A DNA stretch of 62,973 nt from CAZUZD01 sp964624465 (lineage in GTDB: Bacteria; Planctomycetota; Planctomycetia; Isosphaerales; Isosphaeraceae): contig CAZUZD010000004.1 of NCBI GenBank assembly GCA_964624465.1, positions 1-62,973 of the forward strand. The letters are read 5' to 3'. The position numbers and the translations under genes were made by a program. A model generated the notes under the pieces. That model made no database searches, was not told where the DNA came from, and saw only the letters and a list, made by a program, of their open reading frames with translations. Of the stretch, positions 51,986 through 60,854 are shown piece by piece. Within the stretch, counting starts at the first letter, position 1. Each line of letters begins with the position of its first letter.

Positions 51986-53962
51986 TCAAGGGAGCGTCGA
52001 GCCGTCGAGACCGGTCGGCCAGACCCGGAGCAGGACCGCCGAGGGGCGCTGGAACCGCACCTGAGGCGCGGGTCCCGAGAGGTGGACCTCGGGCAGCTGC
52101 TGATCGGCGGCGAACGAGGTGTCCTCGGTCGTCAGCACCAGCTGTGCATGCGAGCCATCGAGGCCCTCCAGGCTGGGATGCCCCGACAGGTCGATGTCGG
52201 CCGTGCCACTCATCTGGATCAGGGCCAGCAGGGCGGGGCCCACGGCGGCATCGTGTCGGAGCAGCAACGTGCCCTCGCCGAGCGCGTAGGCCCGGAACTG
52301 CCCGGGGCTCGCGGCGCGCAGGGCGGGTTCGGTGCGGCGAAGCCCGAGCAGCGTCTGGTAGAGGCGCAGGACCGACGCGTGCGGGTCCCGTGTCGCCTCC
52401 TCCCAGCAGAGCTTGCTCGCCTCGAACGTGGACGGCGCCTGCGGATCGGGGATTCTCGTGCGGGCCTCGGGGTCGGCGAACTGGTGGAAGTGCCCGAACT
52501 CCTTCCGGCGGCCCTCGGTGACCAGGCGCCCGAGGTCGGGCTCGTGGTCGGTGAAGTACAGGAACGGGGCCGTCGCTGCCCACTCCTGGCCCATGAAGAG
52601 CAGGGGGGTGGCCGGGGCGCAGAGCATCAGCACGCTGGCCGCGCGATAGGCGGCCAGGTCGATCTGGTGGTGCAAACGCTCGCCGAGGGCCCGGTTGCCG
52701 ATCTGGTCGTGGTTCTGGAGGCAGAAGACGAACCGTCGGGGCGGGATGCCGGTCGGATCGGTGCCGCGCGGCTCGCCCAGGTACTTCGAGACCTGGCCCT
52801 TGAAGTACCAGCCCTCGTTGAGGATCTGCGCCAGGTCGGGCATCGAGCCCTGGAAGTCGATGTAGTACCCCTCGTTGTCGCCGGCCAGCGCCACGCGCGC
52901 CTTGTGGTGGAAGTCGTCGGCCCAGACGCCGTTGAGGCCCCAGCCGCCCTCGCCCTCGCCCTTCACCATGTGGGCCAGGTTGCGGTGGTCCTCCGCGATC
53001 ACGTACACCCGCCGCCCCTGGGCCGACTCGCGCACGCGGGTCGTGAGCTCGGTGAGGAAGTGGCGGTCGCGGCGATCGATGATGGCGTGGGTCGCGTCGA
53101 GCCGTAGGCCGTCGATCCGGAAGTCGTGGATCCAGTGCAGGGCGTTTTCCAGGAAGAAGGCGCGGACGCTCTCGGAGTGCGGACCGTCGAAGTTGAGGGA
53201 CTGGCCCCAGGCGGTGTGCGCGTCCTGCGAGAAGTAATAGGGCGAGAAGCTGGTGAGGTAGTTTCCGTCCGGCCCGAGGTGGTTGTAGACCACGTCGAGG
53301 AAGACCGACAGGCCCAGCCCATGCGCTGCATCGACGAGGGCCCGCAGCTCGTCGGGCGTCCCGTAGCAGCGTGCGGGCGAATAGAGCGCGACACTATCGT
53401 AGCCCCAGTTGCGATCGCCGGGGAAATCCGCCACCGGCATCAGCTCGATCGCCGTGGCGCCCAGGGCGGCGACGGCAGGCAGCCGATCGATGGCACTGGT
53501 GAAAGTCCCACCAGGCGTGAACGTGCCGACGTGCAGCTCATAGAGGACGAGGTCCTCATGGGCCACCGGGCGCCAGTCGTTGTTCCCCCAGGGGTAGACC
53601 GTGCAGTCCACCAGGGCAGACGGCCCGTGCACGCCCTCGGGCTGGAACCGCGAGGCGGGGTCGGGGAACGGCCCCCGGCCATCCACCCGGTAGCGGTAGA
53701 GTGTGCCGGGGGCGAGGCCGGGAACGTGTCGGCCCCAGGTCCCGTCCGGGAATCGCTCCAGGTCGAGCTCGACCCGATCGCCGGACTCGAGGACGACTCG
53801 GACCTGAGAGGCTTCGGGGGCCCAGACCCGGAAGCGATATCCGTCCCGGTCGGGCCAGGCCCCGAGGCTCGGTCGCCAGCCGCTGGGCCAGTCCCAGGGG
53901 CTTGTTCCGCTCCACCGATCCAGGCCCCGTGGAGTCGGGGCGGGAGAGCGCCACGCGTTCAT
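51986..53962 (-). CDS. treZ: Malto-oligosyltrehalose trehalohydrolase
   Basis: A 658-residue GH13 enzyme that releases trehalose from maltooligosyl-trehalose. It has an N-terminal CBM48-like domain (RFRVWAPEASQVRVVL), then LYELHVGTFTPGGTF, ELMPVADFPGDRNWGYD, region I LDVVYNHLG, region II DGLRLDATHAI (nucleophile D289), acid/base E324 in VIAEDHR and LQNHDQIGNR (region IV). All catalytic residues are present. It is convergent with the GlgE operon, only seven bases from the GlgB-like stop. treY, its usual partner, is not in the window. Confidence 0.95.
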   Translation of the reverse strand: MNAWRSPAPTPRGLDRWSGTSPWDWPSGWRPSLGAWPDRDGYRFRVWAPEASQVRVVLESGDRVELDLERFPDGTWGRHVPGLAPGTLYRYRVDGRGPFPDPASRFQPEGVHGPSALVDCTVYPWGNNDWRPVAHEDLVLYELHVGTFTPGGTFTSAIDRLPAVAALGATAIELMPVADFPGDRNWGYDSVALYSPARCYGTPDELRALVDAAHGLGLSVFLDVVYNHLGPDGNYLTSFSPYYFSQDAHTAWGQSLNFDGPHSESVRAFFLENALHWIHDFRIDGLRLDATHAIIDRRDRHFLTELTTRVRESAQGRRVYVIAEDHRNLAHMVKGEGEGGWGLNGVWADDFHHKARVALAGDNEGYYIDFQGSMPDLAQILNEGWYFKGQVSKYLGEPRGTDPTGIPPRRFVFCLQNHDQIGNRALGERLHHQIDLAAYRAASVLMLCAPATPLLFMGQEWAATAPFLYFTDHEPDLGRLVTEGRRKEFGHFHQFADPEARTRIPDPQAPSTFEASKLCWEEATRDPHASVLRLYQTLLGLRRTEPALRAASPGQFRAYALGEGTLLLRHDAAVGPALLALIQMSGTADIDLSGHPSLEGLDGSHAQLVLTTEDTSFAADQQLPEVHLSGPAPQVRFQRPSAVLLRVWPTGLDGSTLP

Positions 53963-54098
53963 CAAGGCGGGCCTCCGGGCAGGAATGCAGTCGCGTGGTC
54001 AGCCTGTGACCGACCGCTCCTCGCACTCCGTGCGCCGGATGTTCCCGATGCCGTCAACCGACACCAGGCCGCTCCGCCTCATGACGATCCCGGCCGGC

Positions 54099-55382
54099 TC
54101 AGCGCAGCGGCTCCACGCGAACCTCGATGTCGACCGGCCGGGCCAGGGCACGGATCGCGGCGGTCTCGGCTGCGTCCTGCTCCGGAGCGACCGCCTCCCC
54201 CCCGCGTCCGATCGCCTTTCGCCACGCGTCGTAGCGGGCCTGGTTCCGCCGGGCCAGCCGGGCGCGCAGGGAAGCCGCTTGCTTCACGGTGGGAAACTCG
54301 GCGAGCGTGGTCAGGTCGAGGCCGGCCCCGAGCGCCTCGGCGGTGGCCGTACCGACCTCCGTCAGCGGTTGGCTGGCATCAACCCGTGCCAGAATCCGGT
54401 ACGAGCCGGCGGGCAGACCCTCGATCTGGAGCTGGTGCCGGTTGAGGCGACGAGACGTCTCCGCCAGGACCAGCACCTTCGCATCGCACGCCTGATCGAT
54501 CGGGGCCGGCAGCGGGGTGTGCCAGTGGAACGTGATCGCTCCACCAGCCTCACGGCCCAGGGCCGAGAGCGCGCCCCGCACGGCGCGCGGGGACTCGCCA
54601 GCCGCGAGGACCGCCTCGGAGACGAGGGCCGGGGCGTTCCACGTCTCCAGCAGCGTCTGAGCCATCAGCCAGTGCCCGGTCGGCCCTGGGTGTACACCGT
54701 CGCCGGCCAGAAAAAAGCTCACCTCGCCGTCGCGTCGGCGCTCGAGAATTGCATTTAGTGCCGAGTGCAGGTCGGCCACGGGCATGCGAGCCGACCGCAG
54801 GGTGAGCAGCCAGTCGCTGTAGCGGGCCAGGGTGCGATCGTAATCCAGGGCGGCGAACCTGTAGCCGTACTCGGTCGCCTTGGGATCGCCGACCTGGCGC
54901 CTGTAGGGATCGAACGGAGGCGGCGTCATGAGCACGAGCCGCGCCCGGGCCTCGTCGCGCACCCGATCGATTAGCCGCTGGACCCCGGCCTGGTAGCGGC
55001 CGAACCGGACGGGCTCGAACGGGAAATAGTTGCCGTCGTTCATCCCGAAGCAGGCCACAACCACATCGGGGTTCCAGGCCGTCACGTCGCGATCAAACCG
55101 ATCGTGGGCATCGGGCCGGCGCGGGTCGTGATCAGGCTCGCTGGTTCCGGAGATCGTCTCGCTGCTGATCCCGTGATTGATGACCGTGAACTCACGATCA
55201 GGAAAGCGGGTCAGCAGGAACGCCTCGACGTCGGTGATGTACGCCCCCGACTGGGTGATGCTGTCGCCGAAGAAGACGACTCGCTCGCCTCCCTTGAGGA
55301 AGAAGTCGGGTCCAGCAGACGGTTCGTGCGGAGCCGACCCTCCGACGAGGCCAAGAACGAAAGCGAGGAACCACGTCGTCAT
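54099..55382 (-). CDS. Secreted SGNH/GDSL hydrolase
   Basis: A 427-residue exported esterase-like protein. After a signal peptide (about 1-22), block I is VVFFGDSITQSG (nucleophile Ser), block III is FGMNDGNY and block V is GDGVHPGPTGH (catalytic Asp-His). The C-terminal 130 residues form an extra domain ending in a helical, charged region. Such proteins are lipases or carbohydrate deacetylases; the substrate is not evident. The ATG at 55380-55382 is chosen for the signal peptide. It is divergent from the CocE-type hydrolase gene. Confidence 0.88.
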   Translation of the reverse strand: MTTWFLAFVLGLVGGSAPHEPSAGPDFFLKGGERVVFFGDSITQSGAYITDVEAFLLTRFPDREFTVINHGISSETISGTSEPDHDPRRPDAHDRFDRDVTAWNPDVVVACFGMNDGNYFPFEPVRFGRYQAGVQRLIDRVRDEARARLVLMTPPPFDPYRRQVGDPKATEYGYRFAALDYDRTLARYSDWLLTLRSARMPVADLHSALNAILERRRDGEVSFFLAGDGVHPGPTGHWLMAQTLLETWNAPALVSEAVLAAGESPRAVRGALSALGREAGGAITFHWHTPLPAPIDQACDAKVLVLAETSRRLNRHQLQIEGLPAGSYRILARVDASQPLTEVGTATAEALGAGLDLTTLAEFPTVKQAASLRARLARRNQARYDAWRKAIGRGGEAVAPEQDAAETAAIRALARPVDIEVRVEPLR

Positions 55383-55474
55383 GATGCGAGTCCTGGGAGA
55401 GTGCGCCGTAGGGATCGGGCGTCCGGGCAATCGCGGCATGATAACGGCGCCGGAGACGCTGGAGAATCGTTGCG

Positions 55475-55513
55475 GGCAGTTCCCCCCCCGGCTAGCCTGG
55501 GCCGGGAACTGCC
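55475..55513. promoter_or_regulatory. Perfect 10-bp inverted repeat upstream of the CocE hydrolase
   Basis: GGCAGTTCCC (55475-55484) and GGGAACTGCC (55504-55513) flank a 19-base loop that itself contains the palindrome GGCTAGCC. It ends 33 bases before the hydrolase ATG, a good place for an operator. Confidence 0.45.
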
Positions 55514-55546
55514 GCCCGAGAGGATCTCCAGGACAGGAGCGATGGG

Positions 55547-57469
55547 ATGAGAACCGCGTTCGGGCCCCTGACCCGGGCCGTGCTGATCGGCCTGGCGCTC
55601 ACGCCCCTGGCCACGACCGCGTCCGGTCAGGCCACGACGGCCCCGGCGCCGGCCCAGTCGGCGATCGAGGCCGTCAAGGCTGGGTACACCAAGTACGAGT
55701 TCAAGATCCCCATGCGCGACGGCGTGCGGCTGTTCACCGCCGTCTACGTCCCGAAGGACGCCTCGGCGAGCCGCACGTACCCGATCCTGCTGAACCGGAC
55801 GCCGTACACGGTGGGCCCGTACGGGGTCGATCGCTACCGCGAGGCGCTCGGGCCGTCGCGGTTGTTCCAGGACTCGGGCTACATCTTCGCCTACCAGGAT
55901 GTTCGCGGGCGCTGGATGTCCGAGGGGGTCTTCGAGAACATGCGACCGATCGTCCCGCACGACGGGGATCCGAAGACGATCGACGAGAGCACCGACACCT
56001 ACGACACCATCGAATGGCTGCTCAAGCACGTCGACGGGAACAACGGCAAGGTCGGCCAGTCGGGCATCTCCTATCCCGGTTTCTACACCGACTGTGGCCT
56101 GGTCGACTCCCACCCCGCGCTGGTCGCGGCCTCGCCCCAGGCGCCCGTCACCGACTGGTTCATCGGCGACGACTGGCACCACAACGGCGCCTTCCAGCTG
56201 CCGCACGCGTTCAACTTCCTGGCCAACTTCGGCCGCTCGCGTCCCGAACCGACCAGCAAGCCGCTGGTCCCGTTCGACCACGGCATGCCCGACGGCTACA
56301 AGTTCTTCCTGGAGATGGGCCCGCTCGCCAACGCCGACACCCGGTTCTTCCGCGGTGAGATCGGCTTCTGGAACCAGATCCTGGCCCACGGAACCTACGA
56401 CCAGTTCTGGAAGGACCGCAACGTCCGGCAGCACCTGAAGAACATCAAGCCCGCGGTGCTGACCGTCGGTGGCTGGTTCGATGCCGAGAACCTCTTCGGT
56501 GCGCTGGAGACGTACAAGGCGATCGAGAAGAGCACCCCCGAGGCGAAGAACCTGCTCGTGATGGGCCCCTGGCTCCACGGCGGCTGGTCGCGTGGCGATG
56601 GCGCCTCGCTCGGCCTGATCCCGTTCAATGCTCCCACCGCCCAGTTCTACCGAGAGAAGATCGAGTTCCCCTTCTTCGAGCATCAACTGAAGGGCACGGC
56701 CGACCCGAAGCTGCCGGAAGCCTATGTCTTCGAGACCGGCCGCAACCAGTGGCGCGCCCTGCCGGCCTGGCCGCCGAAGGAGGTGCAATCGCAATCCCTC
56801 TACCTGCGGTCGGGCGGGACGCTCGCCGGCGAGCCCCAGGCGGATCGCACGGGCGATGCGACGTTCGACGAGTATCCCAGCGATCCGGCCAAGCCGGTCC
56901 CGTTCGTCGACGAGATCGCTATCGGCATGACCGGTGACTACATGGTCGGCGACCAGCGGTTCGCCTCGAAGCGGCCCGATGTGCTGGTCTACCAGACTCC
57001 CGTCCTGGAGGAGGACCTGACCATCGCCGGCCCAATCCAGGTCGAGCTCACGGTCTCCACCACGGGCACCGACTCCGACTGGATCGTCAAGCTCGTCGAC
57101 GTCTTCCCCGACGACTATCCCGATCCCGAGCCCAATCCTCGCAAGGTCCGCATGGGCGGTTTCCAGATGCTGGTGCGTGGCGACGTGATGCGCGGGAAGT
57201 TCCGGCGCAGCTTCGAGACCCCCGAGCCATTCGTCGCGGGCCAGCCCACCCGCGTCACGTTCACCATGCCCGACGCCTTCCACACCTTCCGTCGCGGCCA
57301 CCGGCTGATGGTGCAGGTCCAAAGCAGCTGGTTCCCGCTCATCGACCGGAACCCGCAGACCTTCGTCGATATCTACCGAGCCAAACCCGAGGACTTCCGA
57401 AAGGCCACCCAGCGCGTCTATCACTCGGACGAGATGACCTCGCGACTGGTCCTGCCCGTTCTGCCCTGA
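55547..57469 (+). CDS. Secreted CocE/NonD-family (X-Pro dipeptidyl peptidase-like) hydrolase
   Basis: A 640-residue exported serine hydrolase of the CocE/alpha-amino-acid ester hydrolase family. The signal peptide ends near ASGQA (about 28). The nucleophile elbow is VGQSGISYPGF, the WFDAEN segment supplies the acid, and the histidine is in GPWLHGGW. The C-terminal jelly-roll domain (from about 440) begins LYLRSGGTLAGEP and contains VFPDDYPDPEPN, typical of the family. It hydrolyses esters or N-terminal peptides outside the cytoplasm. The start is the ATG at 55547. Confidence 0.92.
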   Translation: MRTAFGPLTRAVLIGLALTPLATTASGQATTAPAPAQSAIEAVKAGYTKYEFKIPMRDGVRLFTAVYVPKDASASRTYPILLNRTPYTVGPYGVDRYREALGPSRLFQDSGYIFAYQDVRGRWMSEGVFENMRPIVPHDGDPKTIDESTDTYDTIEWLLKHVDGNNGKVGQSGISYPGFYTDCGLVDSHPALVAASPQAPVTDWFIGDDWHHNGAFQLPHAFNFLANFGRSRPEPTSKPLVPFDHGMPDGYKFFLEMGPLANADTRFFRGEIGFWNQILAHGTYDQFWKDRNVRQHLKNIKPAVLTVGGWFDAENLFGALETYKAIEKSTPEAKNLLVMGPWLHGGWSRGDGASLGLIPFNAPTAQFYREKIEFPFFEHQLKGTADPKLPEAYVFETGRNQWRALPAWPPKEVQSQSLYLRSGGTLAGEPQADRTGDATFDEYPSDPAKPVPFVDEIAIGMTGDYMVGDQRFASKRPDVLVYQTPVLEEDLTIAGPIQVELTVSTTGTDSDWIVKLVDVFPDDYPDPEPNPRKVRMGGFQMLVRGDVMRGKFRRSFETPEPFVAGQPTRVTFTMPDAFHTFRRGHRLMVQVQSSWFPLIDRNPQTFVDIYRAKPEDFRKATQRVYHSDEMTSRLVLPVLP

Positions 57470-57519
57470 GCCATCGAACGGAGTGCGGTCACGATCGCTT
57501 CCACGCCGAGATGGGTGGT

Positions 57520-59130
57520 TCAATCCGGCTGGGGAGCGATCGAGTCCAGCATGGCCTTGAGGGCATCAAGCGTGTCGGCCTGGTCGGCACGCTTGTCCTC
57601 ACGCCATCGCAGGATGCGGGGGAATCGCACGGCGATGCCCGACTTGTGACGCGGGGAGCGCTGGATGCCCTCGAAGCCCAGCTCGAACACAAGCTCGGGG
57701 GCGACGGTGCGCACGGGGCCGAACTTCTCCAGCATGTTCTTGCGGACGAAGGCATCGACCCGCTTGATCTCGGCGTCGGTGAGGCCCGAGTACGCCTTGG
57801 CGATCGGGACGAGCCGGCCCTCGTGCCAGAGGCAGAAGGTGTAGTCGGTGTAGAGGCTCGCCCGCTTGCCGCTGCCGCGCTGGGCGGCGGTCAGCACGGC
57901 GTCGATGGTGAACGGGTTGACCTTCCACTTCCACCAGTCGCCGCGCAACCGACCCACGCGATAGGGCGAGCCGTGACGCTTGAGCATCAGCCCTTCCGAT
58001 CCCACCAGTCGGCTCTGCTCGCGTGCCGAGGCCCATTCGGCCCAGGTGGATCCTGGCACGAGCGGGGACAGCCGCAGATGGACCGGATCGGCGACCCCGG
58101 CCACGACCGACTCCAGATGGGCACGCCGGGCCTCGATCGGCTGATTCCGCAGGTCGATCCCGGCCAGTTCGAGCAGGTCGTAGGCGACCAGGGTCACCGG
58201 AATTTCCGCGAGGATCGCTCGCGTGACGGCCTTGCGACCGATGCGGCGCTGGAGCTGCGCGAACGGAAGGGGAATGTCCGACCCTCGCGCCCAGGGGAGA
58301 ATCTCGGCGTCGATCACGGTCCCGTCGGGCAGAAGCTCGGCGGCGGACTCCAGCTCGGGATAGCGCTCGGTGACCAGCTCCTCGCCGCGGGTCCAGATGT
58401 GGACCTGCCCACCGCGCCGCAGCACCTGGGCGCGGATGCCGTCCCATTTCCACTCGACCTGCCACCCGGTCGGATCGCCGAGCGTCTCGGGTGATCCCTC
58501 GATGGGGTGCGCCAGGCAGAAGGGGTAGGGCCGGCTGCTGCTGGCATCGTGCGACTCGGTGCGCCTCAGACTGTCGAAGAAGGCGGCCGACGGCTCCCAG
58601 TCGCCCATGAGCCGGTGAGCCAGCGTCGCCACCTCGATGCCGCTGGCACGCGCCAGCCCGCGCGTGACGAGCTGCTGCGAGACTCCGACCCGGAACGTGC
58701 CGCCCAGGAGTTTGTTCAGGACGAAGCGTTGCTTCGGGTCGAGCTCGGCCCAGAAGCTGGTCACCTCCGCATGCTGCTCCTCCTCGCCCAGCTTGCGGAG
58801 TGCGAGGAGCCGCTCGACCCAGGCGCTCAGCGGCCGATCGCTCGCTCGCGAGGGCGGTGGAAGCAGCAGGGCGATCGTCTCGGCCAGATCGCCGACGGCG
58901 TCATAGCACTCCTGAAACAGCCAGTCGGGCACCCCCGACTGCTCCATCGCCCAGCGCCTCAGCAGCTTCGTCGCCACGACCTGTCGAGGCCGGCGTCCGA
59001 TCAGGAAGTACAGGGCCCAGGCGGCGTCGGCCGGCGCGACCTGACCGAAGAAGCGGCTCAGGGCGTCCACCTTGAGCGTGGTCTTTGTCGTCTCGTCGAG
59101 CGCGCTGTAGAGATCGGCGAAGGCCTTCAT
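57520..59130 (-). CDS. ATP-dependent DNA ligase
   Basis: A 536-residue ATP-dependent DNA ligase (bacterial LigB/LigC type, not NAD-dependent LigA). The N-terminal helical domain (1-200) is followed by the nucleotidyltransferase domain with the adenylation motif EWKWDGIR (K228 of KxDG, G231). Further motifs are GTVIDAEILPW (motif III), VAYDLLEL, SEGLMLKRHGSPY (motif IV) and WWKWKV (motif V). The C-terminal OB-fold follows. Its start overlaps the exonuclease stop by four bases, the classic ligase-exonuclease pair. The usual third partner, an Lhr-type helicase, is not in the window. Confidence 0.95.
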   Translation of the reverse strand: MKAFADLYSALDETTKTTLKVDALSRFFGQVAPADAAWALYFLIGRRPRQVVATKLLRRWAMEQSGVPDWLFQECYDAVGDLAETIALLLPPPSRASDRPLSAWVERLLALRKLGEEEQHAEVTSFWAELDPKQRFVLNKLLGGTFRVGVSQQLVTRGLARASGIEVATLAHRLMGDWEPSAAFFDSLRRTESHDASSSRPYPFCLAHPIEGSPETLGDPTGWQVEWKWDGIRAQVLRRGGQVHIWTRGEELVTERYPELESAAELLPDGTVIDAEILPWARGSDIPLPFAQLQRRIGRKAVTRAILAEIPVTLVAYDLLELAGIDLRNQPIEARRAHLESVVAGVADPVHLRLSPLVPGSTWAEWASAREQSRLVGSEGLMLKRHGSPYRVGRLRGDWWKWKVNPFTIDAVLTAAQRGSGKRASLYTDYTFCLWHEGRLVPIAKAYSGLTDAEIKRVDAFVRKNMLEKFGPVRTVAPELVFELGFEGIQRSPRHKSGIAVRFPRILRWREDKRADQADTLDALKAMLDSIAPQPD

Positions 59131-60236
59131 GGGGCACCCTCTCCTCCCGAGTCCTGCGAGCCACCCTCATCGGCGAGGGTCCCGGCCGAGACCTCGTCGG
59201 TGATGGCCTGCTCCCCGGCGGCGGCCGACTCGTCTTGCTCGCCCACGAACCGGGTCGCCAGGGTGCGGGCCTCGATGCCCTGGTCCGCAAGGTATCGCGC
59301 CAGCACGGCCGCGTAGCCGTGAGTGATCCAGACCTGCTCGGCGCCGGTCGCCTCGATGGACTTCAGGAGTCCATCCCAGTCGGCGTGATCCGAGAGCACG
59401 AACCCGCGGTCGAGCGCCTTGCGACGTCGGGTGCCGCGGATCGTCATCCAGCCCGAGGCCGTGCCGGTCGAGGCCGCGCCAAATCGGCGGGCCCAGGGGG
59501 TGCCGTGGGCCGACGGCGGGGCCAGCACCATCACCCCATTCAGGTCGGTTCCGCGTGGTAGATCTCGCACATATGAGGTCGGGGGTAGCGCGATGCCCGA
59601 CTCGCGGTAGGCCCGGTTCAGGGGCTCGACGGCGCCGTGGGTGACGATGGGGCCGATCGTCGGGTCGAGCCCCGAGAGCAGTCGTTGCGACTTGCCGAGC
59701 GCGTAGCCGAACAGCAAACTCGCCCGGCCGGCGTCACGGTTGGCCCGCCACCAGGCGTTGACCTCCGCGAAGATCTCGGCCTGCGGGCGCCAGTGGTAGA
59801 TCGGCAGACCGAAGGTGGACTCGGTCAGGAACAGATGGCAGCGGACCGGCTCGAACGGGGTGCAGGTCGCATCGGGCTCGACCTTGTAATCGCCGGAGAC
59901 GACCACCACCCGACCGGCCCACTCCAGCCGCACCTGCGCCGATCCCAGTATGTGCCCGGCAGGGAAGAGCGTGATCTTCACGCCCCGCTGCTCGGTGGAC
60001 TCGCCCCAGCCAAGCGTGTCGATGACGGCCTCGGCGCCCATCCGCACCTGGAGCACCCGCTGCCCCTCGGCCGAGGCCAGGTAGCGACGGCTGCCGCTGC
60101 TGGCGTGGTCGGCATGCGCATGCGTCACCACGGCGCGGTCGACGGGCCGCCAGGGGTCGATGTGGAAATCGCCCTCCGGGCAGTACAGCCCCGAATCGGT
60201 GACGGTCAGAAGGCGGTCGAAGGGTGTGCTCGACAT
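59127..60236 (-). CDS. Ligase-associated DNA exonuclease (metallo-beta-lactamase fold)
   Basis: A 369-residue nuclease of the beta-CASP/metallo-beta-lactamase type. The metal-binding motif THAHADHAS is near residue 40, and the VSGDYKVEPD and STFGLPIY segments follow. The family is the ligase-associated exonuclease commonly next to ATP-dependent DNA ligases. It is thought to trim DNA ends before the ligase acts. The overlap with the ligase (59127-59130) indicates co-translation. The C-terminal 40 residues are acidic and disordered-looking. Confidence 0.93.
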   Translation of the reverse strand: MSSTPFDRLLTVTDSGLYCPEGDFHIDPWRPVDRAVVTHAHADHASSGSRRYLASAEGQRVLQVRMGAEAVIDTLGWGESTEQRGVKITLFPAGHILGSAQVRLEWAGRVVVVSGDYKVEPDATCTPFEPVRCHLFLTESTFGLPIYHWRPQAEIFAEVNAWWRANRDAGRASLLFGYALGKSQRLLSGLDPTIGPIVTHGAVEPLNRAYRESGIALPPTSYVRDLPRGTDLNGVMVLAPPSAHGTPWARRFGAASTGTASGWMTIRGTRRRKALDRGFVLSDHADWDGLLKSIEATGAEQVWITHGYAAVLARYLADQGIEARTLATRFVGEQDESAAAGEQAITDEVSAGTLADEGGSQDSGGEGAP

Positions 60237-60311
60237 GCCCGCAGTATAGGCACGCGGCGCGCCGCGTCATCCCCTCCAGGGACCCGCTCCGCAACAGCTG
60301 TGACCGGCCCT

Positions 60312-60854
60312 TCAGCGGAGCGGGTGCTGGCCTCGTTCGGCGCGAGCCGCGTTCAACCGGGTCAAGGCACGCGGCTCCTCCTTGAGCAGCTTGACCAGTT
60401 GCGTGCCCGTGATTCCCAGCACGGAAGCAGCGGCGGGAACGTCGTCGGCATGGCGCTGGAGCACGTCGAGCGCCTCGGCCAGCAGGGCAGGGAAGTCGTC
60501 GTGCGAGGGGCTGACCACCACCCGGCCCGACTGGCACCGCGATCGCCACCGGGCCGACCGAACGGCCGGCCCGGCTCCTGACGACCGCACCTCCAGCGCC
60601 AGCCGTAGGCGGAGCCGGAACAGCGCCGCCTCGCGGTTGGCCCCCTGGGTGCGTTGCTCGTTGGCCTCGGAGGTCAGGCCGGTCGGGCGGTGTCGCAGCA
60701 CGACCGCCGTCTCGACCTTGTTGCGATTCTGGCCTCCGGGGCCCGATCTCCGCGTGAAGGTCTGGTCGCACTCGGCCAGGAGCCGCTCGGGCGGCAGCAT
60801 CGCCGGGTGGAGCGGGCCCGGTTCCGGCCGTTGGGTGCTGCCGTCCTGGGTCAT
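60312..60854 (-). CDS. GGQ-containing release-factor-like (ArfB/PrfH-like) protein
   Basis: A 180-residue protein with the peptidyl-tRNA hydrolysis motif FTRRSGPGGQNRNKVETAV (GGQ at 40-42), followed by a helical domain. The codon-recognition part of RF1/RF2 is missing, so this belongs to the short GGQ proteins that rescue stalled ribosomes or hydrolyse peptidyl-tRNA. It lacks the long basic C-terminal tail typical of ArfB; the tail here is moderate (ALTRLNAARAERGQHPLR). Its start overlaps the hydrolase stop upstream by four bases, so it is the second gene of that pair. Confidence 0.85.
   Translation of the reverse strand: MTQDGSTQRPEPGPLHPAMLPPERLLAECDQTFTRRSGPGGQNRNKVETAVVLRHRPTGLTSEANEQRTQGANREAALFRLRLRLALEVRSSGAGPAVRSARWRSRCQSGRVVVSPSHDDFPALLAEALDVLQRHADDVPAAASVLGITGTQLVKLLKEEPRALTRLNAARAERGQHPLR

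Noticed and set aside
54099..55382. Extension of the SGNH hydrolase to 55439
   Set aside because: The extra residues are Pro/Arg-rich and precede the natural signal peptide.
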